The notes: a model not told the origin generated them from the letters alone. 64,000 nt of DNA from Chondrilla cf. caribensis (GCA_964020155.1 OZ026557.1:2512501-2576500), one strand, 5' to 3'. Numbered from the stretch's first letter, positions 1 to 15,400 are shown. Translations and numbers: made by a program.

Positions 1-2296
1 CGATAAGACTAAATGCTGTCACGTACCCCATTAAGTATTGAGATAAACCCTGTTTTTCAAAGGACCAGGCTATTATCCCATTTATGATGAAAGAGAAGTG
101 GGATCAGCAATAGGGGTCAGGTGAACGTACCACGTGAGCCAAAAGGTGAAGGTAGAATCACAGGAGAACCTCAGCTAAAGCTGAAGTGTAAATTTCAGCA
201 GTCCTTTTTTGCTGTCAAATTTTCATGTGTCTTAACTGCGTTTGGTTAGCCATCTTATGTAATCAAAAGAAAAGGTGCTTAGACATGTAGAATGTATGTA
301 CTCAAATGTTCTTAGTTTTTAGCTATACAATTATTGTACTTTGCAATATCTTCTTACCTTCATTCAAATCTTTTCAACTCCTATCATGTCCAAGATGTTG
401 TAGACACTTGGTATAGTATTTTCTATAGCAAAATTCCAATCTGTTAGTGAGGAGTTTATATAAATATGACATTGTGTCTAACTGAGCCTTTTATATAGTA
501 ACCACAGCTACATTAATTAACCCTTTCATGAATAGAAGTTCCCAGTATACAATGGAACACGTAGACAAGAATGTCTTTTCGAGTAAGACTTTGATTGGGT
601 ATAATAATATGTATATGTTCTCAACTCTACAAAATAGAAACCTTTGAGTTTGGGACAATACCAATTTTATGTCAAAGTCACACTTGTAGTTACATCTGTC
701 AGTTTAGGTATAATAATTATACTAAGTAACATTTAACCCTGTGATCCATGTGGTAACACTTCAAAATACGCAAGTAAAACTGTTATTTCTAAGCCTTGTA
801 GAACATACTGTAACCCTGGCATCTTAATAATATTATAATTTCATTATGATTATACTTTAAATTAATATTAGACTTACGAATACATTCATAAATTCCTGGA
901 ACTCTATCAACATGGGTAAAATGTCTTGTAAGTTCAAGGACTCGCCTAGCATCTAGAAGGCTTGCTATAGTGATCACTATGGATACAACCACTTGTACAA
1001 TACTTATCGTAGCCTAATTTAGACCCCTTTTTAAATTAGTATCATAGTCAATACAATGCGGGATCATAAGCAATGTACTCACGGTTGTACTGATCAAACT
1101 GCATCCTAGAGGAATGTTCACACACACTATAACTGTTGTAATAAGCATAAAATAAGAATCAGTACTAATAGGAATCAGTGTGTCAAATTATGGCAATGCC
1201 TTCATATACACGTATGTACTGGATGCATACCCTTGCCAGAAAATATACTACATTATACTCAGTTTATATTCTGACGAGGGTATGCATTCTGTACACACAC
1301 CCTTGACAGACAATAAACTACATAATATTAGTTCATTTCATGGCAAATGGTATAATAACTCAGGCCTATATTGTAACACAGGCTTTTATATACCACGATG
1401 TTTAAATTTATTAGGTTAATGTTATTATTCATGAAAAATTTCATTACTATTTACTATTAACTATTGAATAAAATCAAAGAGTATTGGACATTTTATGAAG
1501 GGTATAGTCCACCCAATAAACACAAATTAATAATCATCACATGTGGAACACTGGTGTGATGTAAAACAAAGACCTGTAACTATGTTTACAGACTGCTGCT
1601 CAGATATATCCTAATCTGGTGTATTTTTGTTCATTGAATAGGGTTTTGTGGCATTATGTCAAATTACAACCTTTCTCGCAAAGAATGCATGTGTACATAT
1701 ACTCTGCCACCCCGTGTGATAATAGTTTCTGTGTCCATGTATACACAAAAACATGCATACAAATGCATACACATACGTACATAAGCACATATTTACTATA
1801 TTGATGATATTGAATAGTCACTCACACTAGAACTTTAGATTTGCTAAATTGCCATAGGAATAGTATTGGTATAATTGTATAATACATTACTATGTTATAT
1901 ATTTATATTATATTATTATCTTGATCTATTATTATGTATTATGTTCATCTTATATAAGAATTATGGCATAAATAGAGTCAGTTCTCAGAAATTAATGTAC
2001 TGTATGATCGTATTTGGTTCAATACATTGATAATTACCAGTATAGTAGAGAGCACTACTTTATTGTTCAAAAGTGTAACTGCCTGGTATAAATCTAAAGT
2101 CATTAGGTCAGCCATTTTGTTCTCAGGTTTATTCCATTATTATTGCAAAATAATGTAATGCAACCATATATTATCCAAATGAGCACACAATATTGAGTTA
2201 AATGTTTCATAATATATTCTGAAGTAATATAATATTTGTATTAATAAGAGTGTATGTCTTTCTTCTCATTAATGATATTCATTAATCTAACTTATC
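1..2296. other. Intergenic, no supported gene
   Basis: AT-rich sequence with only short, isolated open frames and no recognisable domain or splice-linked exon chain. I see nothing here that I can support as a gene. Confidence 0.6.
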
Positions 2297-5200
2297 CTAA
2301 TGAGATGAACGAGTAGGGGATATTGTTGTCATAGTGGCATTAAATGGCCTCACAGTGATCACAGGAGTTATCTGATCATCTGTATTAATGATGTTCAGCA
2401 TCTGGTACTGCATTCCAATTATTTGCCCTCCCCCCAAACGGATTTTCAGTTTGTTGTTATCAGATATTTCATTTTGAGAGATGTCATTAACGTTCTCAAC
2501 ACTGTAGCGATAGTTACTACTGTAGGTGTCCTCCAAAGCATTGACTACAGTAAATGGACCAAATCCAAGAGTCAACGGAGAGGATGTCTGTGCGGCTTTG
2601 TAAATATCAACAAGGCCTCGATCAGTGACATTTCTGAGTGTGATCTCAATGTCAGTAGCAATAACCATTGACACTGGGAAGAACGGCAGAAGGTAGTTAC
2701 GCTTTTGGAGTTCTTGGAACAAATTTTTCTGTGACATGGCATTTGGGGAAAATGGCTCTTTTAATTCACTTATTATCTAAATAAGAGAAAATTAAATTAC
2801 CTGACCGCACATTTGACAATGGTTATTGTTACTCTCAACATGCTAAAAGGAAATTATAAACAATACCCAATGGCAAACACAAGCCCTCTCACTCATGTGC
2901 TTACATATGAATGCATACATATATGTTCGCAACATACATACATACATACATACATTCATTTGGACACATACACTCAGATTGCTGTCAGCAAGAAGCAATC
3001 CAAGAATTTGATGGGGATAACCCCTAAACACATAGTGAAATCATTGTATAACTAAACACACTACTAATTCTATAATGTGATTTTGTAAATGTTGTAACCT
3101 GGGACATATATATTATAGCTTACCTTTTTCATATATGCCTTTTGCAAAACAGTTGGGTCAAACCATGTGCGCTCCATTGCAAGGAAGTAGAGTTTTGTGC
3201 TGACAGTTTCCGGTAGGACTTCGTGAAAATCATTGTAACAGCCTTCACATTCATCAGTGGGTGGAGCATGCAGGTACAAAAATGGCCGCTGCTGGAAAGA
3301 GTCTGACAGATTCATCGATTCATATGTGGAATCAAGGGATGCTGCATTCTCCGTCCAGTTGAAGGTGACACTTATCTGTTGAACGCCTTCTGGAATGTTC
3401 AAGTCGTCTACTGTTGCCACAGTAGTGCCAAGTTGTGCTTCAGTTTGACGAATAAGTACTCTAACTCCACTTATCAGGTCCTGGACACCCTCTGTGGATT
3501 CAATGCCTCTGAGATCAATGTATGCTTGAATAAACTCATCAGAAGTTGCATCTATCTGCGTTTGCAGCATAATTGCTTTCTTACACTCTTGATTATCTCC
3601 CCCACGACATGATATTCTTGAAGCATGTAGTTGTCGTGACAGTTTAGTAACATTACTTAGAGTACTGTTCAGAGTTGTCTGTAGTGATGCTTCCCTGGTT
3701 GCATCTGAATCACGCTTTGAGTTTATCCCCAAGAGCTCTGCTTCAGTCACTCTCATTTCGGCAATCTCAAACAGAAGCTGATCTTGTGTTCCAAGTGTTC
3801 TGAGAAACAGAATTGTACACCACATGACGTGAGATATGTATTATATGAGTATGTATGAATTTGAAGGGTGTCAGCTCTAGTTGGTGGTCAGACCCTCTTT
3901 AGCATGTACTATGTATGCATGCATGGCCGGATCGCTAGTGCATGTGTTCTCATAATCATCAGTCACAGAAAATGGCAGCACTAAACATCCAGTGAACCAG
4001 TGATGTTATGGTGGCATTGGCCTAGTAAGTATAGGTAGACCTAGAGTATGAGACATAAGATACTTTATATTTAATTGCAAATTTGAACAATAGTAAATTA
4101 GACTTGTAAGTGTATAGTGACATTGCCTCATAGATACTGACAAAATAATATTTAATCAAACAATTGTCTAAGTGGGCAGAGCTTGTCTTTAAGTGTAAAC
4201 AGGTTTACTGTTCTTAAAGATAAATCCATAACATTTGATAACAGACCACATACCTATAAAAATGAGTACATAGAGATACTTCAAGATACTTGAAAAACTG
4301 TACGCTGACACAGAATCAGCTTATATAGTTACTGCACCAGTTCCAATCTATGATTCACTTCTTATTAATTATCACTGACATAGACCTTTGCTATATCTGA
4401 CACAAGACTCATGCACATGTGCAAATACTATATGTTTATGAAGGAACAAACTAACATTGAATGATAAGCTATAAAATTTCACACTACATAGGAAATTTGT
4501 CAGTTACCCCTCAGTTAAATTTAGTAAAGCATAAACAGTATCATCTAAAGTACAAGAGCACTGTTCATGCACTGTACATATCTTTGTATTTTACTGCATG
4601 AAAATGAGTATTAAAATGTATTCAGAATAACCCTGTACTTCAACTTCAATTTGATGACTAAAACCTTCAAGCTGGTAATGTAGTCTAAACATCAATTAAT
4701 ATATACTAAATTACCTCGATCCAAGTACTTCTTGCCATCCTTCAGGCGTCAAGGTGACTGGCATTATTCCTTCTGCTAGATTATCTGTTGTTGGTTGAAG
4801 ATCTCTTACTGCATTGTAAAGCCCTAAGGAATTAGTAATAAGAGAGCTGTCTGCTACTATGTCGTTTTCAACCAACAAATCCTCCACTTTTCTTTTGTTC
4901 CCGAAAATCTCCCATTTCTGATAAGCGCTGTCGACATCACAACGAAGAATCTCCAAATTGTCTTGGTACCATTTTTTAAAATCCTCGTCTGTTCTAGCTT
5001 CACGCTCTTTTTGTACTTTCTGAGCTAAGTCATCTTTGGCGGTAAAATATTCTTGCTTGTAACGAAGATATAGCAGAAACAAAGGCACTTCGGTTACATC
5101 GCCAACAGGTTCCGGATCGGGGACAGCTTCGTTCAGTTCACAAATAGCCGCCTTCACGGCTTCCACTTTCGTATCTTCAGTTGTTTGCTCAACCATTTTC

Positions 5201-5595
5201 TCCAACAGCATGAAAAACTTTTCAGAAAATAAGGTCCTGGTCCATTTGCACGTGTCCAGAATTCGGTCTGCCCTCGGCATGGAATCGGCTATCCTATTCA
5301 CTTGGCGTAAAGCTCTATTGACCTCTTTAGCCTCGTCTGCTGTAGAAGGTTCTTCGGCAAGGATGGAGGGCAAGGTCACACCGCTGCTGAATACACCGCT
5401 CCATTCTCGATTCACTCCGGAACAAATGCAAATTCCTCCGACGCATCCTTTTGAAGAAATGGCGGTCTGAAGACGGTTCAGAATATCCATTCCGTAAACG
5501 TTGGATGAATATTCAGAGGCGGATACACTTAGAGTAGCAAGGGAAACTGACATGACCAGAAAGAGAGGCGAAATACCGGCCATCATGGAAAGCAA
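2297..5595 (-). CDS. Secreted protein of unrecognised family, 3 exons (paralogue of 17344-20561)
   Basis: Exons are 5595-4715, 3799-3124 and 2776-2297, with introns in phases 2 and 0; the product is about 678 residues. The start gives a hydrophobic signal-like segment (residues about 5-27, rich in L, V, S and A); starts at 5586 or 5583 would also keep it. Exon 1 has a cysteine cluster just after the signal, then a helical charged stretch with the pattern F..W[YF]..N, D.AY..W..FG.K..VE, and ends with a P...W motif. Exon 2 is rich in charged helix and ends in a WF.P motif. Exon 3 begins ELKEPFSP and contains a VIATDIEITL segment. All these landmarks, and both intron positions and phases, recur in the gene at 17344-20561, so the two are clearly paralogues. 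I do not recognise the family. It has no membrane helix after the signal, so it is probably secreted. The intron at 3800-4714 shows nothing notable. Confidence 0.85.
2932..2956. repeat. (CATA)n microsatellite in intron
   Basis: Short run of CATA repeats inside the last intron of the gene at 2297-5595. Confidence 0.9.
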
Positions 5596-6444
5596 GTGTT
5601 TACTGCAGTTTCTCTAGCTGGACCAGAAGCCTATACTATTATAACAGAATGAGAGATAGCCCCTATAAATACTGTACTGTAGTGTATTGGAAGTCTTAGA
5701 GATTAAATAATACATGTACTATGCTATAGCCATACAATATAAGCCACGGTTTCTACAGTATTATTGAACAGCAATAATATTATTACAACATGCTGTCAGT
5801 CAGAATTGCTTAACCCTTCCTCATAATATATTATGTGATTGAAGATCATCCATAATAGTCATTAGTAGCCTAATATATATAATTATGGTAATATAATATC
5901 ATAATATAACATAATGAAGAAAGGATGTCCAAATAATTCATCTATCAATTACAATTTTTGCAGCTATAATATTATTATAATTATTCATTGACAATGACAT
6001 TTGAAATGTACTTCATTTTTGAATAGTACTGTCCAGTAATGCACGTGCATTCTACCAACTACCTACTCATGTGTATGAACTTGTTGATGCCTTGTGTATA
6101 TTCTGCATGTACTATATTGCTGTACATGATAATATGTTATGGACTACTTGCATGTATATAATATATATATACAAACTTTGCACTAAGTAAGCATATATCA
6201 TTCTGTTGGGTTCATAATTTTTGCTATTTACTGCAATTATATTAACTTTTGTTACACCAACCTGGAATATCAATTTATATTTATTATAAGGGTTTTGCAA
6301 TTCATGTAACAAAAAAATTCTAATTCACAATAGTTTCCATTTAATAGCTGAATAGTATGTGCATGGGGTACATTATTCAAAGTAATAATTATATTGAGTG
6401 TATGTAATTCAGTAATTAATGTAATCAAAACTTTCTCCGTTTGA
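5596..6444. other. Intergenic, AT-rich
   Basis: This 850-bp gap lies between the 5' end of the gene at 2297-5595 and the 3' end of the Ig mosaic gene; both are on the minus strand. It should contain the promoter of the former and the polyadenylation region of the latter. I see no gene in it. Confidence 0.6.
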
Positions 6445-9400
6445 TCAAATGACAGTTTCATCAATCCACTCGATATCCTTGGATAGACTAATGTGACTCT
6501 CGTACACTTCAGCCTCAGAGCAGTCTTCTTTCGTAGCAGCCAATCCCAGCATGGCATACTTGGTGCTCCTAGGTGGTTGATACAATATGGGACTCCCTGG
6601 GATCCAGGTACATGGTGGTGGTAGGTCCTCAGAACAGCGATCTGTAACCATTGCTGTCGGCAATGGAGCATTGGGTGGGGGTAATTTGCTTTTGATTCTA
6701 AAGCGATATTTCACAGGTGTATCAAGGGTAGCGGCATTTGAAGGTATTCCCAACAAGTCCACTGCATTCCCTACCTTGAGTTTTATGAGCTGGCTTCGAA
6801 GTAATAGTGTTTCCTTCGTAATGTAGGACTTTAAAAGTGATTTATCCAATTTTAGGAGAAGTAGGGAACTATTTTGTGGACTCTTATATATATCTGCATC
6901 TCTTTCCACTTTTATTGGCTTCTTATTGACGTTTCCATTGCATAATTTGCTGGCATTGGTCACTCTTCCAACTAGATTAAAAGGGATTACATTAAATTGT
7001 TCATTGTTGCATCCTTCTCTACAGTTAGTTGCCAGTGAAAGTACCCATTGCGGTTCTATAGCTATTCCCACTGCTAACTGTACATTTTGTTCATTCCTCC
7101 CCATACCATCATCACTTTCACCCTTGTGGCATATGTAAACCATGGAGTCTGCAAGTAATTTGACATCTTTGGATAGTTGTTTCGATGAGGAGAATATTGG
7201 TCCCTGTAGAAATAAATTATCTCCATTCAGAAATGACAGTCCTCGAAGGTTGTCGATAAGTAGACGCGAATAAAGACTTTTATTGTTACAATCTTGAAAT
7301 TCCACTCTCTGAGAGACACGAACTGTAATGAAAGTGTTAACAAGTAAATCTCTAACTTACCCAATGCAATATCACATTGATATACAGATGAGATACATGT
7401 GAATATTAACAATCCCCCATCTTTGCATTTGCAAAATTCCCCACTCCCAAGCACCCTCGCACAAATAGAACAGATAGTAACTCTGTATCATGTGCTCTAC
7501 TAGTACCAATATTCAATGAATGAATGTGAATTATACATAAATACTGCCTAATAATGGGTACATGAGCTGACCTTTGACCCTTGCATATTCAGACAATACA
7601 CTCCCTTGATATTCATTGACTACTCTACAGCGATATAAACCTTCCATGGACTCTGTCACATTACTCAAAGCCAGTCTTGGAGAAGAACTCTTTTGAAGAA
7701 CTCCAATACCTTTCTTCTCCCAGGTGTAGGTTAGGGGTCCATATCCGTCCGCTATGCATGTGATTGCAAAGTTACCACCAAAAGCAGTTGTAATGTTGTC
7801 AGGGTCAAACTTGATGGTTGGTGGACCAACTGTGTGGAAATTAGCACCATCATCAGCTTTGAGAAAATCAACATCAACTGAACATACTACATTTGGGCAC
7901 ATGGCAATTATGCACCTAAATTAAACTGACGTGCAATTTTCGGCCATTATGTAATTGAGGCTTGATTACATTGTGATCATGTGTCATGCTGTATGTACAA
8001 AGTTAACAGAATTCACCTGTTATGTTCAGATGAACATATGGCAAAGTCATGTTCCTCTCAATGTTGTCTGGTTTTATAACACATCTGTATCTTCCAGCAT
8101 CAGCCACTGCCAGATTTGGTATAACCAGTGTTGAAGAATTCACCCCATAAGCTCTGTTTGGTACTGAACTGTTCTCCTTCTCCCATATGTACGAAATATC
8201 CTGTAAGCCTGTTTCACAACTGAATACTGCATTCCTCAATCGATCAGTAATTGTTATATGGATATCCTTCATCTTTGGAAATGTAATATTTGGTATAGTT
8301 GCATCTAAATGTGTAAGAGGTGGTCATAAATATTTTCAGTATGTTGCTACATTGATGTACTATGGTGTGCATACTAATGGACTGGGTATGTTCATGTACT
8401 ATAAAACACCATTTTTATTCGTGGTTTTATGTTTATAGTGTTGATTAATGCTAAAGGTTGTATCAGCTCTCCATACATCTCTACTCAGTAAACCTTCAAT
8501 GCAATCATGTGCAATTGTGTATGTAGTCGTTTACAATAATTATTACAGTATAATGCAATACAGACTAACACATTAAATTAAATTGTCAATGACATACTAG
8601 TGTGGTTGTACTTACTTTGCACTGTGAGCTCTGCACTTTCTTCAACCTTCATTCCCCTTTCGTCAAACACCACACAAGTGTAGTTCCCAGACTGAACTTC
8701 TGAGACACTTGATAGTACCAAAATGGACTCATTTCCCACGGTTTTTCCAACTCCATCCAACCACATGTATGTGTAATTTCCATGGCCGTAGGTTCCATAG
8801 CAATAGAAAGTAGCATTCATTCCCTCCTCTACTAAAAGATACAGTGGGTGTACAAATGCTGCTAGGTCTCTCTCAGCAATCTCTTCTCCTAAAGTAAAAG
8901 ATTGACCACTGATTGTACCAAACATACATGCACACTGGTTTTAATCAGTGCAACATATACACACACTGTCTACACACTGCATTGTTTACCATGTACACAT
9001 ATACACACATACGAAGGAAAACAGGTGAATAATGTTTTCACTCCCAAAGTTTCTTATCAAAACAGTATGTATTGAAAGTGCTTTTTCTTCAAAACACAGT
9101 TTGTATATGTACGGCTAGCACAAGTGCAGTGCAGTGTTATGAAACTATCCCCCATCAAGTACAAGCATCATTCTATGTTTACACTCAAGTTCTATCATAG
9201 GTAGCACTGGGCATAAACAAGAGTCTACCAAATGTACATGATGCATGGTATGGATGTGACAGAGGCCATGTATTGGTTGGTATATTTTGGGCTTATTGCT
9301 CAAAAAATGACCTTAGCAAAGTGGATCCAGATAACAGGATAATGGGGTTAATGCTAGTCTTTTAGTGATGGTAGATAAGATAAATAGAGTGGATGAGATA

Positions 9401-12400
9401 AGTTGGACTCTTTGAAGTAATCACCCTTTAGTTATGCCTATCTGCACTCATTAGTGTTGCCATTACATGCCCTTAATGACTGACCTGGCTCCAAGACCGT
9501 GACAAAAGCAGGAGAAGAGTAAGCAAACTCTTCTCCCACATATGCCACACACGTGTAGTCACCTTCACTCCCTCTGTTGCTGTCCTCAACAACCAGTTCA
9601 CTGAATCTTTGGTTTGTTGTACTCGCATTTATGGTGGTATTGTACTTCATCCACAAATAGCTAATGTTACCGTACCCCACTGCGAGACATTGTAGCGTAA
9701 ATGTACTGTTCACCAAAATAGTCTGATTCATGGGGTGCATGATGATGGTGGGAAGCTGAGTTCCTGCAAATATGTAAAATAGAAAAGAATGAGGGCAAAG
9801 TATACTTTCTTATGTATATGTACAACATGTATAACTTTCACCAACATAACAAAGGCTTGCAGTTGTACTATACGTTTGGATTCTGTTACATAACTGTAGA
9901 AAGTGGTATCATGACTGTGTTAACCCTTGTCATAGTTCCTTCACTGAACTCCAGTAATTGTTCTCCGATAGTGAATAGAACCATTACAGTTGTAGTGATT
10001 CACAATGTTCATAACAAACAACAAAAACTACCACAATACATTGACTGCATCAAGTGAGTAGTACCAAGGAGGCTAAAACTTGTCTACATGGCAGGATTTC
10101 CTCAAACGTACAAGTACAAAGTCATAGTAATGGGAACTGGGTGCAGAACACTGTTGCATTTCCAACAGTGAAAAGGAATGGTGTATATGTAAATTCAAAA
10201 TACATGTACCTGGATTGGATAATGTCAATATTAAGTGTGTACCTGGGTCCTCGGAACCCTGATACTATTTTATCCTGGGGGAAACACTGCATGAGTGTGC
10301 ATTACTGTACCTTGAATTACCACTTCAGCTACAGATGACACTGCGTGTCCGCTCCCATTGAATGCTACACATCTGTAGACACCATCAGTGTCTTCATCTG
10401 GATTGATTAGAATCAAATCTCCTCTGTAGTCTATCACAACTCTCACACCATCTGAATCTACAATAGCCCAATTTCTATTTTCATTATCTGAAGGAAATCT
10501 TTGATCTTTCTCCCACCACAGTTCTCCATTAGCATTATCAGCTCTACAAGTCAGTCTGATGGGGTTGTTGGTCTCATTCAGTACAGTGTGTACCGATACT
10601 GGGTGCTCCAAGATGACTGGAGGGTTGCCTACACAATGGTTGCATGAAGAATTCACAATAATCTCATTATCATTGAAAGCAGTGGCATTATAGTTCATCA
10701 TGATTATATACAGTATCCATCAAATCAGATGATTAATTAATGTGTTTGGACTCCCACATTATCAACACATCAACCATCGACTGAATCATTCCTGTCAGGG
10801 GTTATGCAAAGTAATAAAAATGTCTAATGCTAAGTATGGCTAAACTCACTCAGTACTTCGAGAGATGATGTATCACTGCTGGTCTCCCCATTATTTTTGG
10901 TTACAGAGCATGTGTATGTTCCGTTATCTGTACTGTCCACTCCTGTGATGTACAAAATTGGTCCACTACCCACTTCTACGCTATTGTTGTGGTGCCATTT
11001 CATCGAGGAGATTTCCTCATCCCCAGACGTCATGCAGTAAAGAGTCACATTTGTGTGGACAATAGCAGTTACCTCCTTTGGAAACACATTCACAGTGAAT
11101 GAGCACTTGGTTCCTCCACCACCTGGAGAGAGTAGTGGATACAACATCATGGTTTGCTACACATTATGACACTTTGTATAAGTAATGTTTGCAATAATTG
11201 ATCAAGGGACAAAGATTTATTGACATAATTAATAATTTCATATATACAGAAACTCCGACATCATGCATCTACATAGTGATCAATTACAAGCTTGGACCAT
11301 CTCCACCAATTGCCCAATGGGGCGTATATAATGTAAACAAAAACCTCAATAGGTGGATGAATCCCATTTAATAATTCTTATACATTACACACATTATATT
11401 TATTCTTTTATGGAACCATGAGCTCATATGTTAAAGCTGCATGATTGTTTCTATAATTCATGATCACTGACACATAGGAGCTGTAGAATTTCATTACACT
11501 AGTGTGGAGTTCAATATGGGCATTGTACATACATGGTTGATATGTCAGTAAAATATTATTATAGCTTAAACCTTGACAGGAGGATGACAATTATACATAC
11601 GGAGCATTGGTAGGTGTTAGGAAGTTTGAAGACTGCCCTTGCTGTTAAGTCTATAATGGCCTCTCCAGGAAAACAATTATTGCATTTGAATAGTTTCAGG
11701 CAAATCCTTCACCTCGTAACCACAAAATGTGACTTTGTACAGTATCCAAGTAAGGACCATTGGTGTATACAACCACTAACAAGGTGGATATGTATTGACC
11801 TCAATCGCCAATTATTGATTGCAAAGAGTGGGATTATTGAAATTTGATGAATTGACTCACCAATGTTAATTGACAAACTTGATGGAGTAAATCTTTTCCT
11901 GTAAAAGTATTCTGGTTCATTGCCATAGGTTGGCACCTCACACCAGAAAGTCTTGCCATCACTACTGTTCGTTCGTAAGAGATTTTCCTGACTGACAACA
12001 CTCCCTGGTTCATTCCTCCAGAAGGTGAAACTCCTCTCAACAGTTGTGTTCTTACATACTCCGTGATCTTGACCTACCATAATCTTTACGAGTGATTTGT
12101 CAAACTGTGTACCTATAGAATATTATCACAGATATAAAAATCCCTGCCATTATTAAAAGTGAAGTAACAAATTAACATTGAGTCCAATCTCGTATTCTTG
12201 CCGCAGTTTATACATACACAAGCATCTTCATGATAAACATACAATCGCATGTTAACTATTCGATCCAAAAATACTTGAGTGTGGTGAGCCCTTAAAGTGT
12301 GCAATGAATTGTCATACATGAATACCCATTATACAACACTAAAACCTAAAACTAAAAACAACAAATACCCATACACATGGATTCACAAACACATATACGT

Positions 12401-15400
12401 ACATCTACATAAACATTTACACACAAACACATACACACAGACATACGTACACACACATGCACGCACATGCACATACTTGACACACACATATGCATGTGTA
12501 CATATGTATGTACACACATGCAATGCAAGCATGTACACACATATGCAAATGTATACACACACACAAACACGCACAAACCAACACTAACCTACCTGAACTG
12601 GTTATTGATGGTAAAAAAGCAAGCGAAGTTGAATCTGAATAGCCATATACTAATACTCCTATCCTTGCTTGTGGCTGTAGACTATGTATGTCATAGTTAC
12701 CTGCTTTCAACTCAATGATATAAACGTAATGGGTAATGGTGTAATTATTGTAATAGACCATTGTTGTGTATTTCTGCTGATCGAGTTTGAGAGATCCATT
12801 GAGATGTATTAGACTGGGATGATGGTATTCAGCTGGTACAATTATCATGATGTGGTATTTAAATGAACTTTGACTTGCTGGTACCAATGAATTAGAAGAA
12901 TACTGTTTAATGGATGGTATTAACACCATAGCAGGTCCACCAGGACGATTGGAAATGTCAGCACCTTTCGATATCCCGTACTGAATAACCATGACCGGAT
13001 TGTTGGCATCCATGAAGCAGATTTCATTTTCCTGTTGGTCCAATGGTAGAGCCTTCCCTTCAGTAGAAATACTGTGGGTTTTTCGCCCCAGGTATCTACC
13101 TGTGTTGGTCACACAATCAAGTGTTAATTGTGTATTTGCTGAAGACGACATCACTTGCAATTGACTGTATGTTCTGTTGTACGTTGGAGGGATAATAAAC
13201 TGCGTTCCCCAGTCACGTGTTGAAGGAAGCTGTTCTATTATGGCATCACAATCAGGGTATCTGGGTGGGATTTGTGTACATATATGCCCACTGAACACTA
13301 CTATAGGCTTTGAATAGCTTGTAATCTTCAAGCCTGTTAAATCCCTGCGAGAATATACCAACACTGTACCGTAATTGTTCATGTTAATGTCAGTTTCAGA
13401 ATTGGCTCCCAAACGTTTACGACCAGCTAACAGTGGTAAAGGCGCACGTACACGAATGGTAGTGTCATCGCTCATGGCAACAATGATGGCATAAGTAAAA
13501 ACTGGTTCATAGTCATCGGCTATTCCAACATGAAATACATATTCCTGTGAGACGAACTGTTGGTGCAGAACTGAAAATTGGGCCATTTTTTTGCCTGTTT
13601 CCACTACACCAACCACGCTGATCATGTGCTCTTTAGTTGTGTATACCCGGATACCTTTGGTAGAATCAGAAGAACTGACTCTAACGCTACTAGGTAGGTT
13701 GATCCTGGAATGCACTCCTTTTCGTGTTGTTCCTGATAAACGCAATCGAAGAGTTGGACATTCGACGGTGAATGGTACATCATTCTCCTCTCTGGTGGAA
13801 ACCAAAACATACAGGTTGCTGGCTGGAGATCTCAAAGTAGGTCCAAAAGCCAAGTAAAACTCACTAGCTTCTGAAACCAAAGCTGTAAATGCAAAAAAGA
13901 GAAAATAGGTTAAAACCAGACAAAGCTGTGTTCATACATTTTGTTGAGTCATGTTTTATTATATGAAAAACCTAGCTAAATTTTGGGGTTAGTGTACTAG
14001 ATAATTTCAACTATTACAACATGTAGATTACACATATCCAGAGCATAATATGGTAACCATACTTAATTTAATGTCATTACAGCAGAAGTAAATCGCAAAT
14101 AATAACACACATTAATGTTAGGAACACTGGATTTCCCAAGATATGATACTTAGTCTGAGATATTACACTCAATACACAGGAAAATTTCTGTTGGAAATGA
14201 AATTAATATATCTATCCTGTGTGATATTTAACCATTGTCATTGGGTCTTTTTAAGGCCATATCTGCATGCACGGAATAAATAAATAAGCCAAATTCATTT
14301 GAAGTTCTTAAGACTTAGTGTGCCTTTTCATAAAAGCAAAACCATAATATATACTAACATGTGTCCGGTTTGTTGACTTGGAAGGCCCACATTCCTGGTT
14401 CACCAACATTGGTCACATTCATGATGCTAACTATGTCTCCCACCTGTGATCCGGGAATGACATAACGATGCTTCCCATAACTAGTACTGTACCCAGCTTT
14501 ACAACTTCCCTCTGCTTCGGAGTTAGGCCACTGAATTGAACCATAGTTATAGATGATAAATGATGCTCCAGTGTTGTTCATTGGCATCATAACCACCTGG
14601 AATGTGTTAGACTGTAAAAGAAAAATGATGTTCTCTATGATAGTCCAACACTTATATAAAGAGATGCATTCCACATCAAACAGAGTGTATGCAAATGGTG
14701 ATGTTCACTTCACTGTGGAAGCCAACAATACAAAGTTTGACTGCAAATCCATCACCATGGCAACTGATTATAGGTCGCAAAATTTTTCACATGGCCAGTG
14801 TGACTTTGCATCTAATTACCAGTATTATTGCTTTATTTTAGTCAACAACGTCTATTCAGGTCTGACTCAGTTTTCCAATTAGTAAGTAGGAGAGATAATT
14901 TGTCCTATGGTTGAGGGGATTTGGAAGCAAATTGCAATTGCAGTAGCCATGCAAAGTCAGATAACACGAGTCAAAATAGTTCCAAACCAATCATTACCTA
15001 CTTACGGTTAATGAAGACCATGGTCATAATGGTTCTGATGCTCATGCTTTCCTAATTTTACATGGCATTGTGAGGAGACAGCTATTATCAGTTGCTCATA
15101 AAATATGACCAGTGTACCATGGTGGGTGCTCGTTATGTTATTGCACTCCTTGTACGTACATCATGAAAATTGCACTATAAGCATCTAGTACTTTCTGTTC
15201 GCACCAAACGCACACTTGGTTATTTCAAAGGTAATGAGACCAAAAAAACACCGATGAACAAGCAGCAGGCCACGAATGAAATGTTACAGCTACTTGTGAT
15301 TGGTTGCCCATGGTGATTGCAATCCATGGTTATTCCTGCTGAAGAAGGCTTAAGGGTGATTATTTCCACTTTTCATGAAAATGAGTTGTAATAACTCAGC

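Noticed and set aside
6112..6671. Minus-strand frames overlapping the 3' end of the Ig mosaic gene
   Set aside because: They lie in another frame across the last exon and its 3' flank and show no domain.
12352..12587. Open frames rich in Cys/Val or His/Thr
   Set aside because: They are translations of CA/TG repeats on either strand. The same artefact occurs at 18201-18512, 24634-24938, 26651-27246, 32223-32513, 36736-37023, 42325-42620 and 56430-56847.
13591..13857. Frame antisense to the IgGFc-binding exon
   Set aside because: Shadow of a well-supported exon; no independent evidence.
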